Below, one piece after another: positions 10,150 through 20,564 of a DNA stretch of 64,000 nt. The notes beneath the pieces were generated by a model. That model did not search any database, had not been told where the DNA came from, and worked only from the letters and a program-made list of their open reading frames with translations. The translations under genes were made by a program, and so were the position numbers. Origin of the DNA: Anniella stebbinsi. Lineage: Eukaryota > Chordata > Lepidosauria > Squamata > Anniellidae. The stretch is taken from assembly GCA_029215795.1 (NCBI GenBank), contig JARDYH010000002.1, positions 5,957,501 to 6,021,500 of the forward strand. The letters run 5' to 3'. Numbering within the stretch: position 1 is the first letter of the stretch; the number at the start of each line of letters is the position of its first letter.

Positions 10150-10260
10150 TGAGACAGGGTCTTCTCAGTAGTGACCCATACCTTATGGAATTTCCTACCG
10201 TAAGACTACCATGATACAGGAATGTATCATGGTAGTCTTACAGTAGGAATTTCTGTAAGG
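10150..10260 (+). repeat. LINE-like fragment carrying a near-perfect hairpin
   Basis: GACAGGGTCTTCTCAGTAGTG...CCTTATGGAATTTCC resembles the RAFS-VAP-LWN block at the end of L2-like ORFs. Within it, 10192-10218 and 10223-10249 are 27-base arms of an inverted repeat with one mismatch around a 4-base loop GGAA. Confidence 0.5.
10192..10249. repeat. Short perfect-stem hairpin
   Basis: The arms read CGTAAGACTACCATGATACA and TGTATCATGGTAGTCTTACAG around GGAA. Only one mismatch is present in 27 pairs, and it would be a G-U pair in RNA. The sequence looks like a recent local inverted duplication. Confidence 0.9.
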
Positions 10261-10754
10261 CGGGGGTGGCTCATCTCTCCAGAACTATCCATCCCAAATG
10301 CAAACTGAAGAAATCTCCCTTCCTCCACCTACTCGGTTCTGACCTTCCAGACCACCAAGCACTTCTGTTAAGGTCTTGTTTTTTTAGGGATGCTACAGGC
10401 ATGGCATATATGCTGGCTTTCCCATCAACAAGGCTGCTTCCAGCAAGACACATTTCATATCCATCATAGTAACCATGCTTCCTTACTGGTATAGGCTGAT
10501 CTTCCTCTAGTTTCTTCCTTTCATCAAAGCTGCATGGCCTATAAGCACAGGACCTACCGTAGTTTTGAGTTCCAACATTAGTGCAGATTTTCACTCTCAT
10601 TAATGTCAGTGTACCATAAGATCAAAGGAAAAGGAACATTTACGTTATCGTTGTGATGCAATGCTTTCCGTTGCTGTATCGAAGAAGAAAAATCCATTGT
10701 GAAGGTTTGAGACCTGCAGAGACAAGGTAATAGAGGCTTAGAGGCCTGAGTTTG

Positions 10755-10802
<48 letters not shown>

Positions 10803-11050
10803 TTCCTTTGGAAGAGGGTATCCCTGAGAGGAGTAGTTCCATTTCTCCAAGTCAGGAACATTCCCTGGTTAAGTTTCATTTCTCCAGTTAAGTTTCATTT
10901 CCTCAAAGTGGGAACTTTACTTTTTGTTTTGAGGAAAGAGGGTATAAAAGAGTGAGAGGGCCAGCTAGGAGACAGACCAGGGCTTATGGAAGGGGCAGAA
11001 AGAAGAAGCTTATGGTAAAGAATGGGCTTTTGCAACTTTTTATTTTCTTT
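10260..11050. other. Unclassified; (ATT)n at 10757-10803
   Basis: Apart from the (ATT)n microsatellite no feature is recognised. The 109-residue minus frame over 10271-10600 has no recognisable domain and I do not call it a gene. Confidence 0.4.
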
Positions 11051-11052
11051 AA

Positions 11053-11590
11053 GACCCTTTCTACACCACGGGGTGTAGAGGGTCGGAGGGGTGGCGAACC
11101 CAGAAGTAGCCACTTCCGGGTTCATCGTGATAAATTCATATCACCAGCGCAACGAACCGGGCTGCTCCTGGGCAGTTGCGCCGTCACGGCCGCCATTTTT
11201 TTTAACAGAGAAGGACGCAGTTGTGCTCCAGCGATAAGGTAAGTGGGGGGAAAACCATGTGAAATTGGGGGGCCCTCCCCCACCATCCTGGGGGTGGTGA
11301 TTTTGCTTTCCCCCTCTCCTGATGGCCTCAGAGCTGTGCAGTGTGCCTCCGAGGCCATTGGGTGCTGCCGCGCTTACTTGCGAGTAAGCATGGCAACACT
11401 GGGGCAGGCACATTCTTCTGCGGTTCCGGGAACTTCCCGGGAAAACAGAAGAATTGGGATTTTTGTGATTCCTGAGAACCAGGAAAAATCCCGTGTCTGC
11501 CCCCACCCCCAGGACTCCCTATGCATCATTTGGACTCACAGGGAGCAGCCGGGGGCCATCCCAGGTGTTTTGTCTGGTGTGGAAAGGGCC
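11053..11590 (+). mobile_element. GGCC-CTACAC MITE, copy 2
   Basis: Left end GACCCTTTCTACACCACGG with the subterminal hairpin CTACACCACGGGGTGTAG; right end GTGTGGAAAGGGCC. The flanks are TTAA on both sides (11049-11052 and 11591-11594), which could be a 4-bp match or a chance extension of a 3-bp site. The inner block CGCTTACTTGCGAGTAAGC is a palindrome shared with the copies at 22475 and 25988. Non-coding. Confidence 0.88.
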
Positions 11591-11591
11591 T

Positions 11592-12880
11592 TAATGTCTT
11601 TGTATCATTCAGCTCTGTGGACTAAATGCCTTTATTGTAATTTGCTTGATTTACTTTACTAGTAAACTGATGTGTTACGCAACAAGCGTCTGGAGCATTA
11701 CTCACCCATCTCTACAGCCTAAACCCCACATTATTGGCAAGGGGAAGGTAAAAGGAGGACGGTGGGACTGTAAAGGAGGCAAGAGATCCTTATTGAGTTG
11801 CTTAGGTAGGCCAGGTTATACAAGGAGCTCTGACATTCATCCACCGCTTCAGAAGCCTGAATCCAGAACTGGTGGTCTGCTTTGGACTGATCCAGACTCT
11901 GCTGTGGTCCTTCCTCAAAGTGGCTTGAAGAAAATCTGGCTGCTATCAAAGTGTGTGTCTTCCTCAGACTTTCAGCCTTTTAGAGTCCGGGAAACTACAC
12001 AAAAGCCAGGCAATCAAATGGTCAGTGGTTAAGGGAAAAGGGGCAGGTTCGGGAGATGTCTCTGGAACCTCGGGGACTCAAGATGGACCAGATCCAGCCC
12101 ACATGTCTGAGGTTCTGCATCCCTCTCCTTAGGGATCCAGACAACTTAATCTGAACTACCTTGGGAGGGATTTTTCCCAGAATGATGGGGTAAAATAATA
12201 AACCTTAAATAAATGCATATTTGCCTTTGCCTTTTCTTTGCCTTTTCTCTCTCTCTCTTTATATATATATATATATATATATATAGTCATTTAATTATAT
12301 TTATCAACTCATTTATCAACTCTCTCTGTTTTTTTAATTGGGAAAGTGTACATGGCCTCCTCTCCTTTGCAGAGGTAACTGTCACCGATTCCTGGCATTG
12401 CCCAGAACTGCAATAACCAACCGGGGCAATTAATTTACAGCATGCTAATTTTTATTCCAGTCTATTTGGTAAATATGTGTAAGTGTAGCTTCATTAAAAA
12501 CATTTAATTATTTACTCAGGGGACCAGAACAGCTGTTCAGCCAGGTAAATATATTTAGAGGCAGCTTTTTAAAATGTGTGCTCTGTTAGATCTATTTCCA
12601 CTTAAATAAATTTTTATAATGCAAATTTTCAAAAAAAAAAGAAAGAAAAAAAAGTACCTATTACCTTCAGAGCTGTTTTCTCCCATCGTGTAAATATAAA
12701 TGTGGCTCATATGCATTGCATATATTTTTTAAAAAAGTGCCTCTAAGATCCGAGGGATGAAAAATGTTCTCCCCACCCCCACCGGCCTGCCTCAGACCCA
12801 GAATGGGAAACGTTCCTTGACAAGTTTCGATTTGCTTCAGTGGTTTTATAGGATTGGATGGGCCCAACCCTGTCAAATCC
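11592..12880. other. No gene recognised; (CT)n/(TA)n tract
   Basis: Holds (CT)n(TA)n at about 12247-12286. About 12400-12660 is AT-rich with TTAATTTA-like words and looks like non-repetitive DNA. The 128-residue plus frame at 11646-12032 shows no known domain. Confidence 0.35.
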
Positions 12881-12929
12881 CAAGGCAGAACATAAGAACC
12901 AGAGGGGGAAAAGGATGCAGGGATTTCAG

Positions 12930-13135
12930 AGTTATAGCATCACTAACAGATGGCTGTCTTGTCTCTGCTTGAGGACCTCCAGTGAAGGAGAATCACCACC
13001 CTTCTAGGTAATTGCTTCCACTGTCAAACTGCTCTTGCTGTCAAGAGTTTTCTCCTAATTTTCAACAGAAATCTATCCCCCTGTAACGTAAGGCTGCAAG
13101 AGCTAACCCCCTGCCCTATGAAGCCATACAGAACA
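12930..13135 (-). mobile_element. Old CR1-like fragment, antisense
   Basis: On the plus strand the words TTGCTTCCACTGTCAAACTGC, AGAGTTTTCTCCTAATTTTCAAC and CCCCTGCCCTATGAAGCC follow the same order as the antisense CR1 3' end at 40100-40260 and 54350-54480, but strongly diverged, as in an older CR1 subfamily. Confidence 0.45.
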
Positions 13136-13143
13136 GGTATTTG

Positions 13144-13685
13144 CTAGGGATGGACAATTCTGTCAAGTCAATTTCCAAGCATGGTGCTGGATTTGCACAC
13201 CAAATATCGTTCCAACCCATTGACATACCAATTTTTAAACCTGCCCTCCCCCCCACCCAAACATGGACTGGATCTACACGTGGTCCTCGATGCGCCCTCC
13301 CTGCGCCACAAGCCGCTTTGGAGCGCTGCACTTCATCTAGTGTGGCTCAAGCCTCAGAGGCTCTGCTCGCGCTCTCGCCGCCGCCCTTTCATCACAGCCG
13401 GTCCCAGGGAGGGAGGAGGGAGGGTTGTAAACCAAAGCTAGCAATTGGAAATCCCTCTCGCAATCGCTGGCTTTTGTTTACAACCCTCCCCACTCCCTCC
13501 TCCCTCCCCGGGACCAGCCTGGATGAAAGGGCGGCGGGCGTGGGCAGAGCCTCCGAGGCTTGAGCCACACTAGGCGGGGTGAAGCACTCCGAAGCGGCTT
13601 GTGGCGCAGGGAGGGCGCATCGAGGACAACATGTAGATCCTGCCTCACACACAGTGTGCACATGTTTTCTAATTTGTGGCTCACA
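13144..13685. mobile_element. Foldback element with long CpG-rich palindrome
   Basis: Begins TAGGGATGGACAATTC, as hAT-type elements here do. From about 13270 to 13640 it is a large inverted repeat. The left arm (about 13270-13438) with CCTCGATGCGCCCTCC, CACAAGCCGCTT and GTGTGGCTCAAGCCTC is mirrored in the right arm (about 13469-13640). The loop of about 30 bases is itself partly symmetric. The right end appears cut by the antisense LINE tail starting near 13690. The frames over the arms are by-products of GC-richness. Confidence 0.75.
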
Positions 13686-13689
13686 TTTT

Positions 13690-14130
13690 CTTTTGATTGA
13701 TTGATTGATTACATTTATATACCGCCCCATAGCCAAAGCGCTCTGGGAGGTTCGCAAAAGTTAAAACCATCATCACGAATCCACGTATAAAACAGCATAA
13801 GAACTCAATATGAAAATACAATATAAAAGCTCAGCCAGGGTAAAACCACACAGCAATGCAGATTTAAAATACAAAATTTTGCAATACAGATTTGAAACAG
13901 CGGAGGTAAAAGCCCATGTTAATAAACTGTTAAAATACAGTGAGAATAAGGTCTTCACCTGGCATCAAATGGAGTCTAATGTAGGTGCCAGGCGAACCTC
14001 TCTAGGGAGCTCATTCCACAGATGGGGTGCCACAGAAGAGAAGGCCCTCCTCCTGGTAGCCACCTGTCTCACTTCCTTTGGCAGGGGCAGTTTTTAGGTT
14101 CTGGGCAGGCAGATATGGGATTGAAACATG
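13690..14130 (-). mobile_element. L2-like LINE, lineage B, 3' end, antisense
   Basis: Plus-strand text (TGATT)n, ACATTTATATACCGCCCCAT, AGCCAAAGCGCTCTGGGAGG is the inverse of the lineage-B tail seen at 6360-6430. Further in, GGAGCTCATTCCACAGATGG and AGAGAAGGCCCTCCTCCTGG are the inverse of the last coding block. 5'-truncated and frameshifted. Confidence 0.85.
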
Positions 14131-14268
14131 ACATTCCACCACTGCATCCTGGTCCATGTTTTGGTTTCAGTGGATGCAAGTTTGATAAGTCAGCAACATA
14201 ATTTGGACCCAATTTGGGCCCTAGTCTTTGTCCTCCTCTGAGTCAGGGGTAGGCTAGGGATTCTGTTA

Positions 14269-14907
14269 GTGTACCGGCCACCCCGCTGCCTATCAGACTC
14301 CCTGGCCAAGCTCACGGAACTGATCTCGGAGCTGGTGTTGGATTCGCCCAGGCTTTTGGTCCTGGGTGACTTCAACATCCCATTCGGGACCAGTTTGTCA
14401 GGTGCAGCTCGGGAGTTCATGGCATCCATGCCAAACATGGGCCTATCCCAATTGGTCTCTGGACCTACACATTCAGCAGGTCACACTCTTGATGCTGTTT
14501 TCAGTTCCGAACAGACAGATCTGTGGGCGGAGGTGCTAAATACCTCCGTGTTGTCATGGACAGACCATTTTCTGGTCAGGGTTAGTATCACGGCTACCAC
14601 CTGCCCCTGCAGGGGTGGCGGACCGATTAAGATGGTCCGCCCTCGAAGGGTGATGGATCCTCTTGGATTCCAGAAAGCCTTAGAGGGTTCTAAGGCTGGT
14701 ATCATCCACCATCCTGTAGAAGCCCTGGTTAACAGTTGGAATCAAGATCTAATTAGGGCTATCAACACGATCGCCCCCAAACGTCCTCTCCGACCCGCTC
14801 CTAATCAGGCACCTTGGTATACTGAAGATCTCAGGGAGTTGAAGCAGGAAGGACGACGACTGGAGCGACAATGGCGGAAAACTCAACTTGTATCTGACAA
14901 GACATGA
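14269..14907 (+). pseudogene. L2 LINE apurinic-type endonuclease segment
   Basis: An open stretch of 212 codons with no ATG at its start (its first codon is GTG inside a longer domain), because the element is 5'-truncated. Residues 1-5 give VYRPP. Residues about 29-37 (LLVLGDFNI) are the GDFN motif of the APE-like endonuclease. Residues about 62-73 (GPTHSAGHTLDA) and about 93-99 (SWTDHFL, the SDH-like block) are the family's later motifs. This enzyme nicks target DNA to prime reverse transcription in L2/CR1 LINEs. The frame ends at a TGA in GACATGACATAGAG; the same frame then resumes with REHLRSYGVAIRAAKKAF, so the stop is a lesion and not the natural end. Confidence 0.85.
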
Positions 14908-15041
14908 CATAGAGAACATCTTCGTTCCTATGGAGTGGCAATACGTGCAGCGAAGAAAGCTTTCTTCTCTGCGCGCATTGCGTCTGCGAATTCGCGTCCA
15001 GCAGAACTGTTCAGGGTGGTGAGGCACCTTCCCCCCTGAAC

Positions 15042-16766
15042 CCAATTTTACAGCCTTCGGCAGTTCGCTGTGATGCCTTTAATGACCATTTCACAGATAA
15101 AATCTCTCGGATAAGAGCCGACTTAGACGCCATCATTATAGCAGAAGCTGACAATGGAGTGTCCAGTAACTCCGCGAGTGGAATTACACTGGATCAGTTT
15201 CAGTTGGTGAGTACTGAGGATGTGGACAAGCTGCTTGGACAAGTGAGGATGACGACTTGCCCTCTTGATCCCTGTCCTTCATGGCTGGTCGTCCAGGGAG
15301 GAGATGCAGTTCGATCACATCTACAATGTATTATTAATGCATCTCTCATGGAGGGGAGTTTTCCAACATGTTTAAAAGAGGTGGTAGTACGGCCGCTTCT
15401 AAAAACGCCCTCCCTGGACCCTCTGAACCTTAATAACTACAGGCCAGTATCAAATCTTCCGTTTTTGGGCAAGGTGATCGAGAGGGCAGTTGCCTCCCAA
15501 CTCCAAGCAGTTTTGGATGATACAGATTTTCTAGACCCATTTCAAACCGGCTTCAGGGCAGGATACGGAGTTGAGACTGCTATGGTCGCCTTAGTGGATG
15601 ATCTACGCCTGAGTATTGACAGGGGGAGTGTGTCCCTGTTGGTACTCCTGGACCTCTCAGCGGCTTTCGATACCATCGACCATGGTATTCTTCTGGAACG
15701 CCTGAGGGGATTGGGAATCGGGGGCACTGTGCTTCAGTGGTTCCGGTCCTATCTCTCGGGCAGGTTCCAGATGGTAATGCTTGGGGATAGCTGCTCTTCA
15801 AAGAAGGAGCTGCTATGTGGTGTACCACAAGGTGCCATCCTTTCCCCAATGCTGTTTAACATTTATATGAAACCGCTGGGAGAGATCGTCCAGAGGCATG
15901 GGGCGGGGTGCTATCAGTACGCTGATGACACCCAAATATATTTCTCTGTGCCTTCGACAACATCGTCAGCTAAGGATAGTGTGTCTCCTCTGAATGAATG
16001 TTTGGAGGCGGTAATGGGCTGGATGAGGAAAAACAAACTGAAGCTGAATCCAGACAAGACGGAGGTGCTTGCTGTCAAAGGCCCCAACCTGGGTTTGGAG
16101 GTGTGTCAACCAGTTCTGGATGGGGTTACACCCCCCCTGAAAGACTGTGTTCGCAGCTTGGGGGTACTCCTGGATCCGTCGCTCCAAATGACATCCCAGA
16201 TAGATGCGACGGCCAGGAGTGCCTACTATCAGCTTCGGCTGATATGCCAGCTGCGCCCCTTCCTAGAGTTGGAAGACCTAAAGATGGTAGTGCACTCACT
16301 GGTAACTTCGAGGCTCGACTTCTGCAATGCGCTGTACATAGGGCTTCCTTTGTGCCTAGTCTGGAAACTTCAATTAGTTCAAAATATGGCAGCCAGGTTG
16401 GTCACCGGTACACCTAGGGGTGACCACATAACACCAATCTTAAAATCACTCCACTGGCTGCCCATTAGTTTCCGGGCGATGTATAAAGTGTTGGTTATTA
16501 CCTTTAAAGCCCTACATGGTTTGGGTCCAGGTTACCTGCGGGATCGCCTTCTCCCGTATAATCCACCCCGCACACTCAGGTCCTCTGGGAAGAATTTACT
16601 CCAGTCAGCCAGAACTAGGCTGACGAGTGTTACCCAGAGGACCTTCTCTTCTGCCGCTCCCAGGCTGTGGAATGGCCTGCCGGAGGAGATTCGACAAATT
16701 AGCAGTCTTCTGGAATTTAAGAAAGCCGTGAAGACTGCTCTCTTCTGGCAGGCCTATCCAGTTTAA
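15042..16766 (+). pseudogene. L2 LINE reverse transcriptase and C-terminal segment
   Basis: An open frame to the natural stop at 16764-16766; counted from the GTG at 15159 it has 535 codons. Visible RT blocks are YRPVSNLPFLGKVIERAV (about residues 95-112), DLSAAFDTIDH (165-175, catalytic Asp), CGVPQGAILSPMLFNIYM (about 218-235), YADD (254-257, catalytic) and KLKLNPDKTEVLAVK (about 294-308). The C-terminal part has SRLDFCNALYIGLP and ARLVTGTPRGDHITPIL. All core RT residues are intact. What disables the element is the 5' truncation, the upstream stop and the frameshift near 15035. About 90 percent or more of the C-terminal half looks identical by eye to the copy at 60969-61722, which suggests fairly recent activity of the family. 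Confidence 0.9.
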
Positions 16767-16929
16767 TTTTAAGATGTTTTTAATAATGTATTTGTTTTTA
16801 TCTGTTTTAACGGTTTATCTATTTTAATTTTTTATATTTATATTTGGTGTTGTTCCCCGCCTCGATCTAGATGGAGAGGCGGGTTAGAAATGAAATAAAT
16901 TTAAAAAATTTAAAAAAATTAAAAAAATA

Positions 16930-17265
16930 CACGACTCCCCCATTCTTCTCTATTCCTGGATAGATATATTCACTTCCAAAAACAAAAACAGAAAAACAAA
17001 ATACATTTTTACTCTGCACATAGTTAAACTATGGATTTCAATTCACAAAGATAAACACAATGCCAGAGCACTTGGATTATTGGGTTGCTTATAAGGATGG
17101 GTGTACTAACTCCTGCCTGTACCACACTCCATTCACTGGCATCTGAGCTTACATGCCATATGCAGCAAGCTGCTGGCAGTTCATGGGCATCTGGCAAGTG
17201 ACACACAGCGTCCCACTGCTTGCTGAACCGCCATTTTGTACAGAATGGCGGCTTGACCTTTTCTG
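16930..17265. other. No feature recognised
   Basis: Unclassified sequence following the LINE tail. Confidence 0.4.
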
Positions 17266-17269
17266 TAAA

Positions 17270-17425
17270 TCGAAAGGAGGAGAGCATCCAAATCAGGAGT
17301 GATAAAGGGGAGAAACAGGTTCTCAGAATGCAAAAATACTTTATTTCAAAGCCCATTGCAAAAATACTTTATTTCAAATAAAGTATTTTTTGCATCCTGA
17401 GAACTTGTTTCTCCCCCTTTTTTTT
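17270..17425. repeat. Two inverted ends of the GAAATAAAGT element family
   Basis: GGAGGAGAGCATCCAAATCAG, GTTCTCAGAATGCAAAAATAC and TTTATTTCAAAGCCCATTG match one arm of the large element at 38815-39690. They are followed by an inverted second piece (TTTCAAATAAAGTATTTTTTG, CATCCTGAGAAC). The two pieces meet head to head with almost nothing between them, so this is a collapsed copy. Confidence 0.7.
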
Positions 17426-17429
17426 TTGT

Positions 17430-18505
17430 CCTTTTCCGTAAATCACCATTTTGCATAAATGGCAGCTGTAAAGAGGCCCATTTAAGCAAAATTCCAGGCA
17501 ACGCAATGGGGCAGTGGAGACCGCCAAGCTCGCCTGACTCAGCTCGAGTCTCCAACCGGATGCTTGCAACATCCCTGATTGTTTAAAAGTAGTGCTCTGC
17601 CGAAAATGTCTCCCACAAAACATTATCCCATTCTCATTCAATTTGATAGAAAAGGAATTGTTTTCAAAGAAATTCAAAGGTGAAGAAATTTCGGAGATAT
17701 TCTTATGGGTTTGGTCAGGGTTTAACTGTTTGCCTTACTTGTGAGATGGTTGAGGAATGGGCATAAATGCCATGTCTTTCAGTCTGCAGTCATCTCTCCG
17801 GCACCTGTAGCCTTCTTGGCTTCCTGTACTTCCTGCCCAGGGGAAGACATCATGAATTTGATTCCTCCCATTGGGCCCTTTCAGATCAGGAAGTGCAGGC
17901 AGCTTGGGAGACTGTAGAGCAATGGAGAGATGTGTAATAGAAAGGCAGTACCCTCAGCTACCTCTCAGTGATTACGTTAAGATCGAAAACACCACTGACA
18001 CACATTCAAAATAAATTATAAAATGCCCTGCGAACAAGGCAGAAAAACGGAGGCCTGTTTCATGGGGAAAGAAAACTTTCGGGAAATTCTTGAGATTTTA
18101 CTTTTTCTTATACCTTAGAAATAAAAGGACACTTTTCAGAATTCTCTCCACATTTTCTTCTCCATTATTTTTCATTGGTGGCTGCATTCCTCCCCCTCAA
18201 TGCCGTGGAGTGATATGTCCTACGCATGGGGCATTGTGGAGGATGAAAAATGGGGGCCAGGCTGCCAACACAATTGATGCTGTTGCCACTTGCAGCATTA
18301 GCAGTGCAGAAAACCCACAGGGGGAAAGAGAAAGAAAGAAGTTGTTCTCCAATCCTTGCCAATGGCGATGCCGACCTGTAAGAAATTGTTGGAGAATTTC
18401 CTCTACCTGTGACATTGTCCCCTCAATTTCTCCACACATAAATAGGGTGGAGAATTTTGAGAGGCTACTTGTGCACAGCTCTATTTAAAAGCCTGACATT
18501 TAGAG

Positions 18506-18558
<53 letters not shown>

Positions 18559-18680
18559 GATGTAGTGATGACCACCAAGTTGGATGGCCTTAAAAGGGGA
18601 GGGCCAATCACAGGCTATCAGGCAAGCTCTCAGGCCCCTGCAGATTGTTGACCCATCCCTTGTGTTACTTACTTCTGAGT
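17430..18680. other. Unclassified; (GT)n(GA)n at 18509-18559
   Basis: No coding region is supported. A (GT)n tract of about 30 bases passes into a (GA)n tract near 18541-18558. The open frames at 17369-17677 (minus) and 18090-18488 (plus) show no known domain. Confidence 0.35.
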
Positions 18681-18689
18681 GGTTTTAAA

Positions 18690-19150
18690 TAGGGATGCGC
18701 ATGGACCACCCGGATCGGATCGAGACCTGGATCGGGAACTCGGAGATTGTCCTGGATCAGCCAGGACAAAATCGGAGCTCTGTTGGATCAGATTGGATCC
18801 GATCTCGATCCGAAAATCAGAGGTCCGATTTTCGGATCGGCTGCCATTTTCGCCATAGGCTTGCATTGGGGGAAAGAAAGCTTTCCCCCAATGCAAGTCT
18901 ATGGGGAAAATGGCGGCGGGGGATGAGTGGGGGCCTAACTCCCTCCTCCCTGTACCTCCCCCCCTCGTGCTTCTTACCTGCCAGGGCCGACTGCTGCGGA
19001 CGGCCCCGGCATGTAAGTCCCCCCTCGTGCTCCTCCTTACCTGCCGGGGCCGTCCGCTTCCATCCAAGTGGATGGCCCCGGCAGGTAAGCAATCTCCCCC
19101 CTTGCGTTCCTTACCTGCCAGGGCGGCCGCTTCCCTCAGGTGTTAGAATC
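18690..19150. mobile_element. hAT-type foldback element, left end present, right end lost
   Basis: Starts TAGGGATGCGCATGG. The interior is rich in GGATC/GATCC words and holds an inverted block CATAGGCTTGCATTGGGGGA...CCCAATGCAAGTCTATGGGG, as in the TAGGGATG group. No matching right end occurs before the LINE tail at 19190, so it is incomplete. The CCTGCCGGGGCCG words repeat three to four times from 18978 to 19130 and give the Pro/Arg-rich spurious frames. Confidence 0.7.
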
Positions 19151-19154
19151 TACT

Positions 19155-19182
19155 GAGAACTAGGCTTTGCAGCCTAGTTCTC
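19155..19182. repeat. Small perfect hairpin
   Basis: GAGAACTAGGCT and AGCCTAGTTCTC form 12-base arms around TTGC, between the broken hAT element and the LINE tail. Confidence 0.85.
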
Positions 19183-19189
19183 ATTAGAA

Positions 19190-19283
19190 CGCCACCTGCC
19201 GTTTAATGTATTTTATATAATTTGTTTTTAATGTTGTTCCCTGCCTCGAACCAGAGGGAGAGATGGGTAAGAAATAAATAAAT

Positions 19284-19329
<46 letters not shown>
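19190..19329 (+). mobile_element. L2-like LINE, lineage A, 3' tail only
   Basis: TGTTCCCTGCCTCGAACCAG and GGGAGAGATGGGTAAGAAAT match the tail of the element at 14210-16929 and end in (ATT)n at 19287-19329. A very short 5'-truncated insertion. Confidence 0.8.
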
Positions 19330-20270
19330 CCATAGATTGGAATTCAGCCCTCATTCCCCATCTTCACTCCTCAGTGTTATCTGGGTTGGGGGGTATGTGT
19401 GTGTGTATTTCAGTCCCATGAGGGGTTGGGAGATCATCCAGTTGCCACTGTATTTCCTAAATTTAAAGTGAACAATATTAGAAGGAACTTAGAAAACTTT
19501 TCAGCTGTCATCAAGCAATGATGACACATGACTCAGAAGAGAATCTGAGGCAAGAAAAATTGTCCAGCAAAAGGAATTTGAAGAAAATATATTTTGGGAA
19601 TTACAGTTTATCCTGCTGCTTCATTCTCAGTATCCTTCCAGCATCATGATCCCACCAAATAAAATCCGCATTATTCCCTGGCGTCAAAATGATGAAGTGG
19701 TTGGCCATTAGGTTTTCTGAGTAGTCTAGAAGAAAATGCGGTAAGACAGACAAAGAAAGAGGAAAGGATTTGACAATGAGATTCGGGAGCCATGCTGATG
19801 CTGCCTCCTCTCAGGAAAGGGTCCCAAAACAAATCTGGTACAGAAATTATACCAAATAAAATTATATTAAAAAATGACCCTCCAGCAATTTTAGTGCTAA
19901 TGGTGGCTTGTACCTTGCTTGGGACTAAATTTTTTGCTCCAACAATGTCTTTTCCCACCATACTTTGGATTAACCATCTCTTCCAGTCCCCATAATTCAA
20001 TCCAAGGGTAGAGCCCTTGAGAGTATCACCGGTTTTCCCTAATGTGCAACCATCAAAAGTCATCCTGTTGGTGTTTTATCCTGGTTTTATGCAGGAGCCC
20101 ATGGGGCACTCCAGGTCACCTGATGGCAATGTAGTTTAGCAGTTAAGGCTGAAGTTGCAGGATCTCAAAGAGCTCCAAGTGAGTAACTGGCTCCAAGGAG
20201 GTCTGGAATCCAAACAAGAGCTTTTATGTATCTCAGCTCACATTACTCCTACCATGTCCCTCCACTTTCC
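19330..20270. other. No feature recognised
   Basis: Unclassified sequence. The 130-residue minus frame at 19671-20063 has no domain I recognise and I do not call it a gene. Confidence 0.35.
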
Positions 20271-20274
20271 TGGA

Positions 20275-20560
20275 TAGGGTGGCCAGCTGTCCTCTTCTGC
20301 AAAGGTTCATCTTCCATTTCAAGGGCTGCCAGAGGACCATCCTCTACTTGAAAGAATCCCCTATTTGACGGACTTTCCTGTCTAATTCCAGTTTAAACAT
20401 AAATAACCATCAGAACTGTTGCCCATCATTACTTAGCACCTGAACAGCTGACTGAACTGGCAGGCAGGCAGGCAGATCACCTGGTCAGAGTCTTCTACAC
20501 TATGGAGAGATTTATTGTATTTCTATTTAAACTATGATACAAATGTATCTCTTCTTTTGT
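20275..20560 (+). repeat. Dispersed repeat, copy 1 (TAGGGTGGCCAGCTGTCC)
   Basis: This block shares with 56500-56765 the order of CCTCTTC..., CCATTTCAAGGGCTGCC, ACCATCCTCTACTTGAA, a TTGCCCATCATT-like block and TTGTATTTCTATTTAAA. The TAGGGTGGCC start resembles the hAT-type ends in this window, but no paired end or TSD was found. Confidence 0.55.
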
Positions 20561-20564
20561 TCTC

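Larger units (their letters stand above)
14210..16929 (+). mobile_element. L2-clade LINE, lineage A, 5'-truncated, nearly complete ORF2
   Basis: The best preserved LINE of the window. It starts inside the endonuclease domain, continues through the linker, reverse transcriptase and C-terminal region, then a short 3' UTR with GTTCCCCGCCTCGATCTAG and GGAGAGGCGGGTTAGAAATG, and ends in an A-rich tail. The same tail is found at 19190-19330, antisense at 28872-29085, and at 61790-61860. ORF2 is broken by a stop at 14905-14907 (TGA, probably from CGA) and by a one-base gain in the C-run near 15030-15037. The left boundary against the antisense lineage-B copy lies between about 14130 and 14215 and is not exact. 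No ORF1 is visible. Confidence 0.88.

Noticed and set aside
11049..11594. TTAA on both sides as proof of a piggyBac element
   Set aside because: Only this one copy has it; other copies show CAA, AAA or TGG, and the host-repeat joins support 3 bp.
15542..15849. Two minus-strand frames opposite the LINE RT
   Set aside because: Shadow frames of the L2 reverse transcriptase on the plus strand.
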